From: Sphingobacteriales bacterium
GTDB lineage: Bacteria > Bacteroidota > Bacteroidia > Chitinophagales > JADIYW01
Direction: 5' to 3'
Assembly: GCA_016719635.1 (NCBI GenBank)
Contig: JADJYT010000002.1
Span: forward strand, 372,001 to 436,000
DNA length: 64,000 nt
The notes under the pieces were generated by a model. It was not told where the DNA came from, ran no database searches, and was given only the letters and a program-made list of their open reading frames with translations. Made by a program: the position numbers and the translations under genes. This document shows positions 20,142 through 29,830 of the stretch, in pieces. Position 1 is the first letter of the stretch. Each line of letters opens with the position of its first letter.

Positions 20142-21119
20142 TTAATATTCCCATAGGTCGTGTTCGAAGTTAAACAACTCTTGTTTTTTAGCCTCAGATT
20201 CATACAAGATATCGATACCAGATTTGTAATCCTTGATACGAAAATCCTGTACATTGTCAACCTTATAGATATAGCTGCCGAATATACGTTCAGCAAAAAC
20301 CTGATCCCAGTTCAAACGAACACCATTCGGGAACGGGTTATAAGCTTCTGAGTTTACAAGTGTTTGGCGTAAACTAGGAAAATATATCCAAAACACAGGC
20401 ACTTCTCCACGGAAATCACCGGTAGTAGGATCGTAGTTATCATATAATGGACAAATACCCATGATACGAACCTGCATTCTGGAAGTTTGTTTGTTGAAGA
20501 ACCAAACTTCCTTTACACGCAGTTTATTTACATTATTCCAGTTAACCTCTTTTGTGACCACCTGTAAGGTTTGAATACCGGTACCCGGGTCAGTTACATA
20601 GATAGAGTCAACTCCACCACCTGCAACATTTAATGCTTCTTTCGGATCTATCGGAGCTGTGAAATCATCATCCATACCGCTGTATACCTGACATTTTCCA
20701 CCCTGAATAGCATCTAACATTAACTGAATGAACGGAGATTTAGGCCATTTGAAATGCAAATTAATTTTCTCTCTGAGATCAATCACCCTCCAAATATTTT
20801 TCCACCAGAAAACATCCGCCTCACGGATAGGTTCATAACCCATAGCCAATCGCTTACCTGTAATTTCCTGAACCCAGGGTAATTTCTGTACTTCTGTCTT
20901 TTCAACCAAAGAAGACGTGGCGGCAGCCGGAGGCAGAGCATTCGGGTCTGTAGTGGTAGAAGCTGCCGGTGCAGTTGTCTCGGCAGCCGGCGTCTCCGTT
21001 GAAGCCGGCGTTACAACTGAAGCAGAATCCGTAGGAGCAGAACCCTGAGCATTACCATTCGTAACTGCCAAGAGTAGCAGCGAGCCGAAAAGTAAACTAT
21101 TTTTTAATTGCATTTTCAT
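20142..21119 (-). CDS. gldN: Gliding motility / type IX secretion protein GldN
   Basis: 325 aa. Signal peptide (1-24), then an Ala/Thr/Pro-rich low-complexity linker (about 27-72), then the GldN domain with READVFWWKNIWRVIDLREKINLHF, typical of the family. GldN (PorN) is a periplasmic protein that forms a ring with the lipoprotein GldK at the outer membrane in T9SS. It is the last gene of gldK-L-M-N, 12 bp after gldM, and is followed by a strong terminator. The low-complexity linker is longer than I would expect for the family. Confidence 0.93.
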   Translation of the reverse strand: MKMQLKNSLLFGSLLLLAVTNGNAQGSAPTDSASVVTPASTETPAAETTAPAASTTTDPNALPPAAATSSLVEKTEVQKLPWVQEITGKRLAMGYEPIREADVFWWKNIWRVIDLREKINLHFKWPKSPFIQLMLDAIQGGKCQVYSGMDDDFTAPIDPKEALNVAGGGVDSIYVTDPGTGIQTLQVVTKEVNWNNVNKLRVKEVWFFNKQTSRMQVRIMGICPLYDNYDPTTGDFRGEVPVFWIYFPSLRQTLVNSEAYNPFPNGVRLNWDQVFAERIFGSYIYKVDNVQDFRIKDYKSGIDILYESEAKKQELFNFEHDLWEY

Positions 21120-21131
21120 ATCTATAGACTA

Positions 21132-22667
21132 TTAATCAATTTTAAAGGCGATTCCCGGAATTTTACGGGATAATCCATCCGGTCCTTTCACTTTAATTTC
21201 TTCAATGTAGAAAATATCCCCCGGTTTAGCTTTAGAAACAAATGCCTGCATGGCAGCACTGAAATAAGGTCCGTTTGCAGATGCAATACCTGGATCCTGT
21301 AATTTCGGCTGATAGAACATATTAAAGCTCAGCACCTCAAACTTAGCATCAAAGTCGAAGTTTTCCAAATCCGCAATAACCCCTTTTTGAGCTTTCCATA
21401 CTGCCGCATTAATTCGGCCGCCCGGCATACCGGAAACTTTAGCAATCGGATTCGGAATTAATTTTATGCGGAATGGAAATGCACCATAGCTTTTGCCATT
21501 CGCACTAACATTGACATTTGTTTTACCTTGTGTTGTAACACGCACCGTATAATTTCCTCCGCTTCCTGAGATGTTTCCATTATCCATCGTTACGTTTAAC
21601 TTACTGGCAGAAACACCTGCAGCAGAAATTTGCACCGGATTGTCAACACCGATATAGAATACATTCATTTTTGTCGGAGATACGGTTGCAAACGGAGCTG
21701 CAACAGTATATTTAAACGGAGGTAACGGATAACTGGTTACCGCATTTGTTTTAGGATTCTTCAGAGAGATGTTTCCTTTTAACTCATATTCACCCACACC
21801 AGGGGAAGATTTGTAATGGGCAATGCCTTTATCATCCGGACGAAGCCCCTGACCATTCACACTAACGGAGACGTTATCATTTTTAGAACTTGTAGCCGCT
21901 AAAAATACATTAGCTTCAAATGTCTCCCCTTGAAGGATATAAGCAGAAGGAGAGGTAATCTGTGCAGAGAATGCGTTAAATACGATTTCATCCGGTTTTA
22001 ACTCTTCTGAACTTCCAATCTTGGAAAAGAAGTAACCTACCAGCAATCCTTCTGTTGATTTAACGTCTGATAATACTTTCGTTAACATCGTTAATGATGC
22101 AATCGGAGGCATTTGATAGAAGTTATCTCTGGCCCAGTCAGCTCCTGGTTTTTGTGGTTTGGTCGATAAAGGTAATTTATTGGAAACGGTTTCTATATCG
22201 GCCGTATCTATCAGTGTATTATAGGCAGCCTGAAACTCCTCAATTTTCTTTTTAAGTTCGTAGCCTTTTTTATTATCTTCAATAAAATAGCGACTGGAAG
22301 CATCCAGATCATCCTGACGTTTCATCAGCGTACCTTCTTCTCCGGGTCCGCCCGCTTCTTTAATAATACCTTCCTGAAGACCCTTGATATAATCCTGAAG
22401 GCTTCTGGATGCCGCCATTACTTTATCGGCTCTTTCCTGGTATTTGGGTATTTCCATATTACCAGGTTCTTTTAATCTCTTAGCACCAAAGGCAGTATAA
22501 CTCACTTTGGTATTTATATCTAACAATCCGTTTGAACTTTCAAGACTGTTATTGATGGTTCGGAATGCATTCAGGATCTCAGCAGAGACGTTTAATGCAA
22601 GAAGTGCGGTTAACACCAAATACATTAAGTTAATCATCTGCTGCCTGTTTTCCTTTGGAATTGACAT
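21132..22667 (-). CDS. gldM: Gliding motility / type IX secretion protein GldM
   Basis: 511 aa. Opens with MSIPKENRQQMINLMYLVLTALLALNVS, the conserved short cytoplasmic stretch and single membrane helix of GldM, followed by a long helical bundle and several periplasmic beta domains (about 225-511). GldM (PorM) spans the periplasm as a dimer and with GldL forms the proton-driven rotary motor of T9SS and gliding. Placed between gldL (48-bp gap) and gldN (12 bp). Confidence 0.96.
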   Translation of the reverse strand: MSIPKENRQQMINLMYLVLTALLALNVSAEILNAFRTINNSLESSNGLLDINTKVSYTAFGAKRLKEPGNMEIPKYQERADKVMAASRSLQDYIKGLQEGIIKEAGGPGEEGTLMKRQDDLDASSRYFIEDNKKGYELKKKIEEFQAAYNTLIDTADIETVSNKLPLSTKPQKPGADWARDNFYQMPPIASLTMLTKVLSDVKSTEGLLVGYFFSKIGSSEELKPDEIVFNAFSAQITSPSAYILQGETFEANVFLAATSSKNDNVSVSVNGQGLRPDDKGIAHYKSSPGVGEYELKGNISLKNPKTNAVTSYPLPPFKYTVAAPFATVSPTKMNVFYIGVDNPVQISAAGVSASKLNVTMDNGNISGSGGNYTVRVTTQGKTNVNVSANGKSYGAFPFRIKLIPNPIAKVSGMPGGRINAAVWKAQKGVIADLENFDFDAKFEVLSFNMFYQPKLQDPGIASANGPYFSAAMQAFVSKAKPGDIFYIEEIKVKGPDGLSRKIPGIAFKID

Positions 22668-22715
22668 ATTTTACAATTTACTTAGGTTAACAATTAATTA
22701 CAGCTGATGATTTAA

Positions 22716-23510
22716 TTATGATTTCATTGCTGAAAGCATATTTCCGTAAACATGGTTTAATTTTTCTAAATTACCTGCCAATCCGCTCATTTGTGATTTA
22801 TACTTCTCGGTATCGGATAATGAACCTTCCAAATTAGTGATAGCTGTCGTTAAATTGCCGATGAATTTGTTCATCGCTTTTAAGTGTGTATTCGTATCCT
22901 GTAATTCCATTTCATACACAGCATTTAATGCTGCCAGATTCTTAGTGGCACTTTGCACCTGTGCATGGTATTGTCCTGCATCTCCGGACGCTGCTGCCAA
23001 TTTGCTCATACCTTCTGCCGCGCTGGCGAAAGAATCTTTAACGCCGGTTAAGGAAGCTGCTGCTGATTTAGCAGATTGTGCAAAATCATTGGATGCAACC
23101 GTCGCATCTGCAAGGTTACCTAATTTACTTACATTATCCGCGAAATGCCTAAGGTTATCGCCGAAGCGGGTGACCAGATTTTGGTCTACTTTAGCTGCAT
23201 CCAGCATTTTATCCATAGAAGCTGAAATAGATTTTCCTCCTGCCGCACCCGGTGTCGGTCCGCCGGATCCTTCGTAATCATCCAATCCAGGGTAATATTT
23301 TTCCCAATAATAGTCAGGTTCTGGCGGTGAAAACGCTGATACTGCAAATATTATTGCTTCTGTTATCAAACCTACAGTTAATGCCGTATTAGCAAAAGAC
23401 AAGTGTAAGATTTTTGCCCAGGCACCTAAAATTACTATCGATGCTCCGATACCAAAAAGGAAATTTTTTCCGTTTTTAAAAAGTTTAGATCTTAAGAATG
23501 GTGTTGCCAT
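22716..23510 (-). CDS. gldL: Gliding motility / type IX secretion motor protein GldL
   Basis: 264 aa. Two membrane helices near the N-terminus (about 15-35 and 40-58; FGIGASIVILGAWAKILH, TALTVGLITEAIIFAVSAF), the second containing the conserved Glu thought to take part in proton flow (TEAIIF), followed by a family PPEPDYYWEKYYPGLDD block and a helical cytoplasmic tail. GldL is the stator/motor partner of GldM. Second gene of the gldKLMN operon, 67 bp after gldK. Confidence 0.95.
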   Translation of the reverse strand: MATPFLRSKLFKNGKNFLFGIGASIVILGAWAKILHLSFANTALTVGLITEAIIFAVSAFSPPEPDYYWEKYYPGLDDYEGSGGPTPGAAGGKSISASMDKMLDAAKVDQNLVTRFGDNLRHFADNVSKLGNLADATVASNDFAQSAKSAAASLTGVKDSFASAAEGMSKLAAASGDAGQYHAQVQSATKNLAALNAVYEMELQDTNTHLKAMNKFIGNLTTAITNLEGSLSDTEKYKSQMSGLAGNLEKLNHVYGNMLSAMKS

Positions 23511-23577
23511 AAAACTTTGATTTAGTTGGTTAGTTATTAATGATTAAACGTTTAGTATAATAAGAATAGTATTATGA

Positions 23578-24867
23578 TTAATTTCCAAAATCATTCATCG
23601 CTCTTCCCATGAAAGGCAATAAGCATCTGAAACCAATATAGGATTTTGCCGAGTCCTGATATTCATATGATTTAGTACCGCATTGCAGGAAATATGCAAT
23701 GTCTTTCCATGAACCTCCTCTGATAACCTTACGTTTCATTACATTAGGTTCATCTTCTTTTGCATCATACCTGAAGTCAGGTTGTTTGTCGTGGATAAAT
23801 GCCACCGCATCATCCTCATAAGCGGTTGAAGTCCATTCAGCTATATTTCCGGCCATATTATATAAGCCGTAATCATTCGGCCAGTAAGACTTGGCATTGA
23901 CGGTGTAAAAACCACCGTCTTCCGGATAGTTACCTCTTCCCGGTTTAAAGTTGGCCAACAAACAACCTTTTGTGTTGCGGATGTAAGGTCCACCCCATGG
24001 GTATGGGGATAAGTTTCTTCCGCCACGTGCAGCGTATTCCCACTCATATTCTGTCGGTAAACGGAACTGGTCAAGCGGCGCTTCTTTCTTAGAAAGTCTG
24101 AAATTATTCCACATGATTGTTCTCCAGGCACAAAAAGCATTGCACTGATCCCAGGTAACACCTACCACCGGATAATCGTCATAAGCTGGGTGAGTGAAAT
24201 AGGTACGTGTCATCGGCTCATTGTAGGAATAAGAGAAATCCCTGATCCATACCATTTCATCCGGATAGATGCTTATTTTCTTTTTCTCCATGAACTGGCT
24301 TCTTGGTTTGTTCATGTTTTCACGCTGCGCTGCTTCTTTCCATTTGAACCAGGTGTATTCATACATCAATTTGCGGGGATCCACTTCTTTAACGCCGTTG
24401 ATTCTATCTGCATCAGAATAGAACATCGGTTCTAACTGAGATCCTTCTTCCGTAACACTGCTGCCTGTTTGCCAGTCCATATCGATAGGCATATCCCAAT
24501 TAATGGCCTGTTTCCCGTTTTCTCCTTCTTTCAGGTGGTCACCACCCAACATCTGGTGTGCTATGGAGTCACGAACGTACTCAACAAACTGACGGTATTC
24601 ATTATTGGTTATTTCCGTTTCATCCATGTAAAAACCTACAATGGACATTTGCATCATTTTTGTATTAAATGCATAATTGACATCCTGATCGGATGGGCCT
24701 GCGTGAAAAACTCCTGATGGAACATAAATCATACCATACGGTAAAAGATTATTATCCCATTTGGGACGGTCCTGAGCACCAATCAACTGCCCGTCCGTAC
24801 CACTACTTTTACAACTAGCTAATAGCACTGCTATGACCGCAATTAGCGAAAATCTAAATTTATTCAT
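23578..24867 (-). CDS. gldK: Gliding motility / type IX secretion lipoprotein GldK
   Basis: 429 aa. Lipoprotein signal with lipobox LASC (Cys19) and a formylglycine-generating-enzyme-like (SUMF1) fold over the remainder, visible as PVVGVTWDQCNAFCAWR, FRLPTEYEWEYAARGG, YGLYNMAGNIAEWT and VIRGGSWKD. GldK (PorK) is a structural outer-membrane lipoprotein that makes a ring with GldN; it is not thought to be an active FGE. First gene of the gldK-L-M-N set and preceded by porP, the same order as the P. gingivalis por operon. Confidence 0.95.
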   Translation of the reverse strand: MNKFRFSLIAVIAVLLASCKSSGTDGQLIGAQDRPKWDNNLLPYGMIYVPSGVFHAGPSDQDVNYAFNTKMMQMSIVGFYMDETEITNNEYRQFVEYVRDSIAHQMLGGDHLKEGENGKQAINWDMPIDMDWQTGSSVTEEGSQLEPMFYSDADRINGVKEVDPRKLMYEYTWFKWKEAAQRENMNKPRSQFMEKKKISIYPDEMVWIRDFSYSYNEPMTRTYFTHPAYDDYPVVGVTWDQCNAFCAWRTIMWNNFRLSKKEAPLDQFRLPTEYEWEYAARGGRNLSPYPWGGPYIRNTKGCLLANFKPGRGNYPEDGGFYTVNAKSYWPNDYGLYNMAGNIAEWTSTAYEDDAVAFIHDKQPDFRYDAKEDEPNVMKRKVIRGGSWKDIAYFLQCGTKSYEYQDSAKSYIGFRCLLPFMGRAMNDFGN

Positions 24868-24970
24868 CTTAGTTGTTTACGTTTTATTCCTTGAAAATGT
24901 AAAATTAATAAAAAAAAATCTTTACTTGTATATCTAAATAGGCTTTAAGTACCTTTTTTTAATATTCTTT

Positions 24971-25951
24971 TTACAAAAACCGGGGATTATTGATCATTTT
25001 CGGGTTTTTGTAGAGTTTTTTGTTAGGCAACAGATAGTTCAGTGTTATTTCATGTGAACCGCTGTTAACTTTATTAAGTTTATTCAACGAAACATCGTAG
25101 CTGTAAATTACACTTAAATTCTTTACCGGACTCACGCTCAGTAACGGAGATAACGACTCAAAAGCTTTTTTATTGTATCCTCTGACGTTAATTCCCAACA
25201 TGGCATATTCTTTGTATCCGGCCAAAAAGCTGATATCTGTCTGGAATTCTTTAAAATCCGTCATTAAAGAAATGGAAGGTTTTATGCTGAAATCTTTCCC
25301 GACTTTAATTTTGCTGCCGGCATATACCTGAAAAACACCGCCATATTGGGGACGCAGGGTTCCTGCATCGCCTTTAAATTTATCTTTGGCATTGATCAGG
25401 TTACTGTAAACGATTCCCACTTCAATATACCTGCTTACCAGAGAGATTCCAACGGCCAAATCCGGCCGGATACTTCTCTGTACCTGATTGGAAAGTAGGT
25501 CATCATTCAAACTGGAGCCGGTTCCCTGAGGCGTAATTAATTTCGTTCCGTCTAATTTCGAAAAGGTAACCCCGGCACTGATTGCTATGCCAATGCTAAG
25601 TTTATTACGTACAGACTGGATAAAAGCATATCCGACTCTGAAAGAAGTATTGGTAAACGCGCCCAGCATATCGTTCGAAACCACTAATCCGACACCGCCA
25701 TGCGCCTGCGAAAGGCGGGCATCCACAGCAACATGAACGGTCTTCGGCTGTCCTTCCAGTTTGGCCCATTGATGACGGTAATTCGCGGTAAAATTTATCC
25801 CGTCTTTACTTCCGTAGAAGGCAGGATTGGTCATTTGCGGATTAAACATGTAATGAGATGTTGCCGGCTGAATTTGTGCATAGGTGGTAATCATGCCACA
25901 CATGATACTGCATAACATTAATAATCTTTCTATCGCACAACGGACTGGCAT
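24971..25951 (-). CDS. porP: PorP/SprF-family type IX secretion membrane protein
   Basis: 326 aa. Signal peptide (cleavage probably after TYA at 24) then the PorP/SprF opening QIQPATSHYMFNPQMTNPAFYGS and an outer-membrane beta-barrel of alternating strands. PorP/SprF proteins sit in the outer membrane and link T9SS machinery or surface adhesins to the GldK/N ring. Located 103 bp upstream of gldK on the same strand, which supports the PorP role over one of the many SprF-like paralogues. No conserved catalytic residues are expected. Confidence 0.88.
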   Translation of the reverse strand: MPVRCAIERLLMLCSIMCGMITTYAQIQPATSHYMFNPQMTNPAFYGSKDGINFTANYRHQWAKLEGQPKTVHVAVDARLSQAHGGVGLVVSNDMLGAFTNTSFRVGYAFIQSVRNKLSIGIAISAGVTFSKLDGTKLITPQGTGSSLNDDLLSNQVQRSIRPDLAVGISLVSRYIEVGIVYSNLINAKDKFKGDAGTLRPQYGGVFQVYAGSKIKVGKDFSIKPSISLMTDFKEFQTDISFLAGYKEYAMLGINVRGYNKKAFESLSPLLSVSPVKNLSVIYSYDVSLNKLNKVNSGSHEITLNYLLPNKKLYKNPKMINNPRFL

Positions 25952-26014
25952 ATTGTAAAAGTAGGAAACATAATTGAAAGTAGGAAGTTCAAAACTGATT
26001 TTCGCCGGAAGCGC

Positions 26015-27103
26015 CTATTTGCCTTTTTTGTTGGCTGCTGCAATATATTTTTTAATGGCATCTACCAGGGATGGATTTTCAGGTGTAGGCGAAAAAATAT
26101 TGATATTCAGTTTATGAGCCTTCACGGCATCTGCAGTTGAATTTCCAAAAATGGCAAGCCGGGTTTCTCCCTGACTGAACCTGGGGAAATTGGTATAGAG
26201 TGAATCTATCGCCGATGGATTAAAAAAGACGAGCATGTCATATTTCACATCGCTCAAATCCGAAAGGTCACTTGCAACTGTCTGATAGATGACTGCTTCA
26301 CTGTAACTGATATTATGTTTCTGCAAAGCTTCGGCCAGTGCCTTATCCCGTACATTGGAACAAGGCAGCAGGAAACTGCCGCTTTCCTTGTGTTTAAGGA
26401 TAACCTCCATTAGTTTCGGCAGTTTGCCATCACCATAAAAAACCTTGCGTTTTCTATAGTTAATGAATTTCTGAAGATAGAGCGCAATGGCTTCACTCAG
26501 GCAGAAATAACGGTTGTCTTCACTGATTTTAATCCTCAATTCGTCGCACATCCGGAAGTACTGCTCAATGGCTACCCTGCTGGTGAAAATGATACAGGAG
26601 AATTGATCAATATATACCTTATGTTTTCTGAAATCAGCTGCATTGATACCACGCACATGGGTAAACGGCCTCCAATCCAGTTTGAGCTTAAATTGCTCTG
26701 CGATATCGATATAGGGAGATTTCCCCAAATCTGGTTTAGGTTGTGAAATCAGGATGGATTTAACGGGTTTCAGTTTAGCCGGGTTAACGATTGCGGGAAT
26801 AGGTTTTTCTTCTACCAATACTTTCTTATCTCCTTTAACAGGTGTCTTAGTGGCTGCCTTTACTGCCGGTAATCCCGTTGTCGTTTTTTTTACGTCAAGT
26901 TTGGAAACAGCTTTCTTTACTGCAACTGCATCTGTCGTTTTTTTAATTTTTACAGAATCTATTTTTGGCTTCTCAAGCGCCGCTTTTGCAGCAACCTTTT
27001 TTGGAACAGGTTTTGTCGCTTTGATATTTTTAGATGTTTTGACTGCTGAGTTTTTACTAGCTGATGCGCGTTTTTCAACCACTTTTTTACCCATTTTATC
27101 CAT
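26015..27103 (-). CDS. hemD: Uroporphyrinogen-III synthase with lysine-rich N-terminal extension
   Basis: 362 aa. Residues about 130-355 form a HemD domain (CIIFTSRVAIEQYF, FLLPCSNVRDKALAEAL, VIYQTVASDLSD, MLVFFNPSAIDSLY). The enzyme closes hydroxymethylbilane to uroporphyrinogen III in heme and corrin synthesis. The first 120 residues are a low-complexity Lys/Ala/Val/Thr extension rich in KK and KxA motifs, roughly histone-H1-like, absent from ordinary HemD. The gene lies between DUF4271 (2 bp from its end) and porP (63 bp), so it is probably in the same transcript as secretion genes. Bacteroidota HemD is divergent, so enzyme activity is likely but not proven. Confidence 0.85.
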   Translation of the reverse strand: MDKMGKKVVEKRASASKNSAVKTSKNIKATKPVPKKVAAKAALEKPKIDSVKIKKTTDAVAVKKAVSKLDVKKTTTGLPAVKAATKTPVKGDKKVLVEEKPIPAIVNPAKLKPVKSILISQPKPDLGKSPYIDIAEQFKLKLDWRPFTHVRGINAADFRKHKVYIDQFSCIIFTSRVAIEQYFRMCDELRIKISEDNRYFCLSEAIALYLQKFINYRKRKVFYGDGKLPKLMEVILKHKESGSFLLPCSNVRDKALAEALQKHNISYSEAVIYQTVASDLSDLSDVKYDMLVFFNPSAIDSLYTNFPRFSQGETRLAIFGNSTADAVKAHKLNINIFSPTPENPSLVDAIKKYIAAANKKGK

Positions 27104-27105
27104 TT

Positions 27106-28040
27106 TTATGCAACGACATTTTTCAAAATATATTTAACCAGTACGAAAACAGGCAATATTTTGAAAGCACAAATATAAAGAAAAAAATGAAGTTTGTGAA
27201 CGATACGGATATTACCCATGAGTTGATAACTTCTGATTGTGTTGAAAAAGACATATGCCGTTACAGAGAAAACCAGCGAAAACAATACAACATTCCATGA
27301 TATGAAATCATTATATATATAAATCATCGACAAAAAAGGAGAAGTGCAACAATAAGAAACTCAGCAAAAAGATTTTGTAAAAAAAATACCCTGTATGAAT
27401 CCTGCATTTGTATAACGGTGTTAAAAACATATTCCAGTAAATTCTTAAAGATGAAAAACACACTGAGCAAACTAAAAATTCGGTTAAAATAATACAAATC
27501 AAATGCATTAAAACCTATGTTCGCATAGTTTGCCAAAACTATATAGAGAATGAGTGACAGCATGAACAGCTTAACAATATAAATCCACACCACAGCCAGG
27601 ATGGTGTCATATTTATTGCTTTTAAAATGGATAAAGAATTTTTTAACACTGAGCAACCCTTCGAAAAGTGAAAACATAAAATCAGCAAACAGCAGCCTCA
27701 GAAGCAGAATCAGCAACATAACGGCCAGACATATAAACAGAAATACACTGCTTTCCGAATGGCCTTTCGGGTGCTGTATCATTAAATTTTTACCGGGACT
27801 CCTATAGATGTCCTGTTGGAAAATGATCGCTTTCCACTGAGCAGAATCCAGTTTATTACGCAGGATTGAATCCTGATAACCCTTGTTAACGGAAGCGGTA
27901 CCAGGCATCGAGAAGGAATGGAAACCGGTCAGCAGAAAGAAAACACAAACAATACATTTTGAAAACCCGGCAGCACGAAAATCCTGCAGAGCAGTTGACA
28001 GCTCGCTGATTGCACAAAAACACTCAGAAAACCGCGACAT
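27106..28040 (-). CDS. DUF4271-family membrane protein, frameshifted
   Basis: The main frame runs from ATG 28040 (MSRFSECF) to a stop at 27324 and contains a signal-like segment and the DUF4271 membrane block (KFFIHFKSNKYDTILAV, LLSVFFIFKNLLEYV). The last about 70 residues (FLYICAFKILPVFVLVK, the typical DUF4271 ending) are in another frame at 27106-27333. Adding one base to the A6 run at 27332-27337 (T6 on the coding strand) joins the two to about 312 residues with six or so membrane helices. Function is unknown; it commonly neighbours hemD in Bacteroidota. It overlaps the BamA-like gene by 17 bp at its start, implying translational coupling. Confidence 0.8.
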
Positions 28041-29763
28041 ATCCAAAATGCAGTTTTGATTTACGGAAGTCAACGGGTTGGTTTTTTTGCTGGCCAAGTG
28101 CATACGTGAGGCCAAAAATACCAATTTTAGTTTCAAATGTCACACCTGTTCCAAACCCGAATGGAAAATCACTGTATACGGTATTATTAAATTTGCGGTG
28201 AATGTAGGCGGCGTCGAAGAAGATGAAAAAATAGGAATTGCGCAGTATCATCATTCTATACTCCAACGTAGTGACGTTATACGTACTGGCAAGAATGGAT
28301 TGTTCGTCAAAACCCCGCAGCAATTTATTTCCACCGATACGCAAGAGTTCATTCCTCAAGAGACTCTGGTTGAACACCGCACCACCGTTTAAAGAGAATT
28401 TCAGAATATGCCGCTTCTTTTTGCCCAATGGGAGATAATAATTCCCATTCCAGAAAAGATCCCCTTTAATGGACTTAGTACGGATACTGTCGTACAGGGA
28501 TGAATAATCAAAATCCGGCTGAAACGGATCAGTCAGGGAGGTAATCTGATTGTTTTCCCGTATCTTTTTAACCCCAATGGAACCGGTGAGTTTTAAGTCA
28601 TATCCTTTCTGTGGATTGAACAGGTAGTCAAGATTTTCATAGTATGCCTGAACACCGTACTGATTGTACACCGCATCGAGATTAATCGGGAGCTTTTTAT
28701 TAAACTTGACGAAAATGGTGTCCGGAGCCAAGACGAAGGTTTGAAAATATTTATAAAACCCCTTGATGTAATTGTTGGAACTCGTGATGTAAGGCAATCC
28801 CAGCTGCCAACCTAAATCAAGAGAAGAAGAGTCGCGCTTTTCCAGATTAAAGGTAAAGTTTATTCCGATGGGAACATTAAACAGGTAAGGATAATTGAAC
28901 CGTATATCCAGCAGCTGAGACTGCGGCTGCAGCCTTCTCCACTGCAGAAAGATCTCTTCCCCACGCTTAAAGGCATTTTGCAGATGCAGCCTCACCTCTC
29001 CCGTTATAAGTATCTTCCCGTTGTTGCTGCCGGGCAGAAAGCCGACCAGAAAATCAAACGAATTCACTTTTCTCTTATCGAGGTACAGATGGATATCCGC
29101 CTTATCATCCCGGAATAGGACAGAACTTTGCTGACGGATGGTTGCATAAGGCAGTTTTTGAAGCAGCTTGTCTATATTCCGGATTTTGGATTCATTATAA
29201 GGCTGCTTTGATTTCAGCAGGACATAATTCTGTATAAACCCTTTCGTCAGTTTTGATTTTCCGTGGTTGATGAAACTGTCGATGGTAATATATTTTCCTT
29301 TGCTTACATTGTATTTATAATGAAGTACATCATCCCGTAACTGCATACTGTCATTTTCAATCCTTGCAAACGGATATCCGTTATTTTCCAGAATCCGGAG
29401 CAATCTTTCCTTATTGAGTTCGGTGTCATATATGGATTCCGGGGAAACCTTATTTCTTTTCTTTTTAGTTTCTGTAACCGAAGTATTCCTGACCTCATAT
29501 TTTGGACCTATATGGAGAAACGCCAACAACGTATCCTGCCGTTTATAGATCGTATCAAATGAAGCCTCCCAATATCCGAGATGGATAAGCTGACTCCTTG
29601 TATCTGATAGAAACTGGTCGGCTTCGGTATCGTTCTTAAATGTACGTTTGGATTTTATTTTAGAAAACGCTGTATCTTTTTCCAGGCGCAAATGTATACT
29701 CTGACCGTATAAATGATTTACCGCGATGAGGCAGCACAGTAGTATAAAACGGGTTAAATTCAA
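28024..29763 (-). CDS. BamA/TamA-like outer-membrane protein
   Basis: 579 aa. Signal peptide (1-20), about two to three POTRA-like segments (35-240; GYWEASFD, GYPFARIENDSM, PYNESKIRNIDKLLQKL) and a C-terminal Omp85-type beta-barrel (about 240-579) with LLRGFDEQSILASTY, equivalent to the conserved VRGF/Y motif of the lid loop, and an aromatic-ended final strand (HFGYVAVF). Such proteins insert or translocate proteins at the outer membrane. It is shorter than BamA (about 800 aa) and closer to TamA or the Bacteroidota surface-antigen group. First gene of the inward block leading to hemD, porP and gldKLMN. Confidence 0.87.
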   Translation of the reverse strand: MNLTRFILLCCLIAVNHLYGQSIHLRLEKDTAFSKIKSKRTFKNDTEADQFLSDTRSQLIHLGYWEASFDTIYKRQDTLLAFLHIGPKYEVRNTSVTETKKKRNKVSPESIYDTELNKERLLRILENNGYPFARIENDSMQLRDDVLHYKYNVSKGKYITIDSFINHGKSKLTKGFIQNYVLLKSKQPYNESKIRNIDKLLQKLPYATIRQQSSVLFRDDKADIHLYLDKRKVNSFDFLVGFLPGSNNGKILITGEVRLHLQNAFKRGEEIFLQWRRLQPQSQLLDIRFNYPYLFNVPIGINFTFNLEKRDSSSLDLGWQLGLPYITSSNNYIKGFYKYFQTFVLAPDTIFVKFNKKLPINLDAVYNQYGVQAYYENLDYLFNPQKGYDLKLTGSIGVKKIRENNQITSLTDPFQPDFDYSSLYDSIRTKSIKGDLFWNGNYYLPLGKKKRHILKFSLNGGAVFNQSLLRNELLRIGGNKLLRGFDEQSILASTYNVTTLEYRMMILRNSYFFIFFDAAYIHRKFNNTVYSDFPFGFGTGVTFETKIGIFGLTYALGQQKNQPVDFRKSKLHFGYVAVF

Positions 29764-29785
29764 TCTTTACTTTTTACTAACTTTC

Positions 29786-29793
29786 CAAAGTTA
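29786..29793 (-). promoter_or_regulatory. Candidate -7 element for the BamA-like gene
   Basis: Reads TAACTTTG on the minus strand (TAnnTTTG), 22 bp upstream of the ATG at 29763, in the 67-bp divergent gap shared with hemW. No clear -33 element. Confidence 0.35.
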
Positions 29794-29830
29794 TCAATTA
29801 TTGCGCATTCATTAGTACATTGCAGTGTAA

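Noticed and set aside
27106..27333. Separate 75-aa membrane protein before hemD
   Set aside because: Its sequence is the conserved end of DUF4271 in another frame and joins the upstream gene with one added base, so it is not an independent gene.
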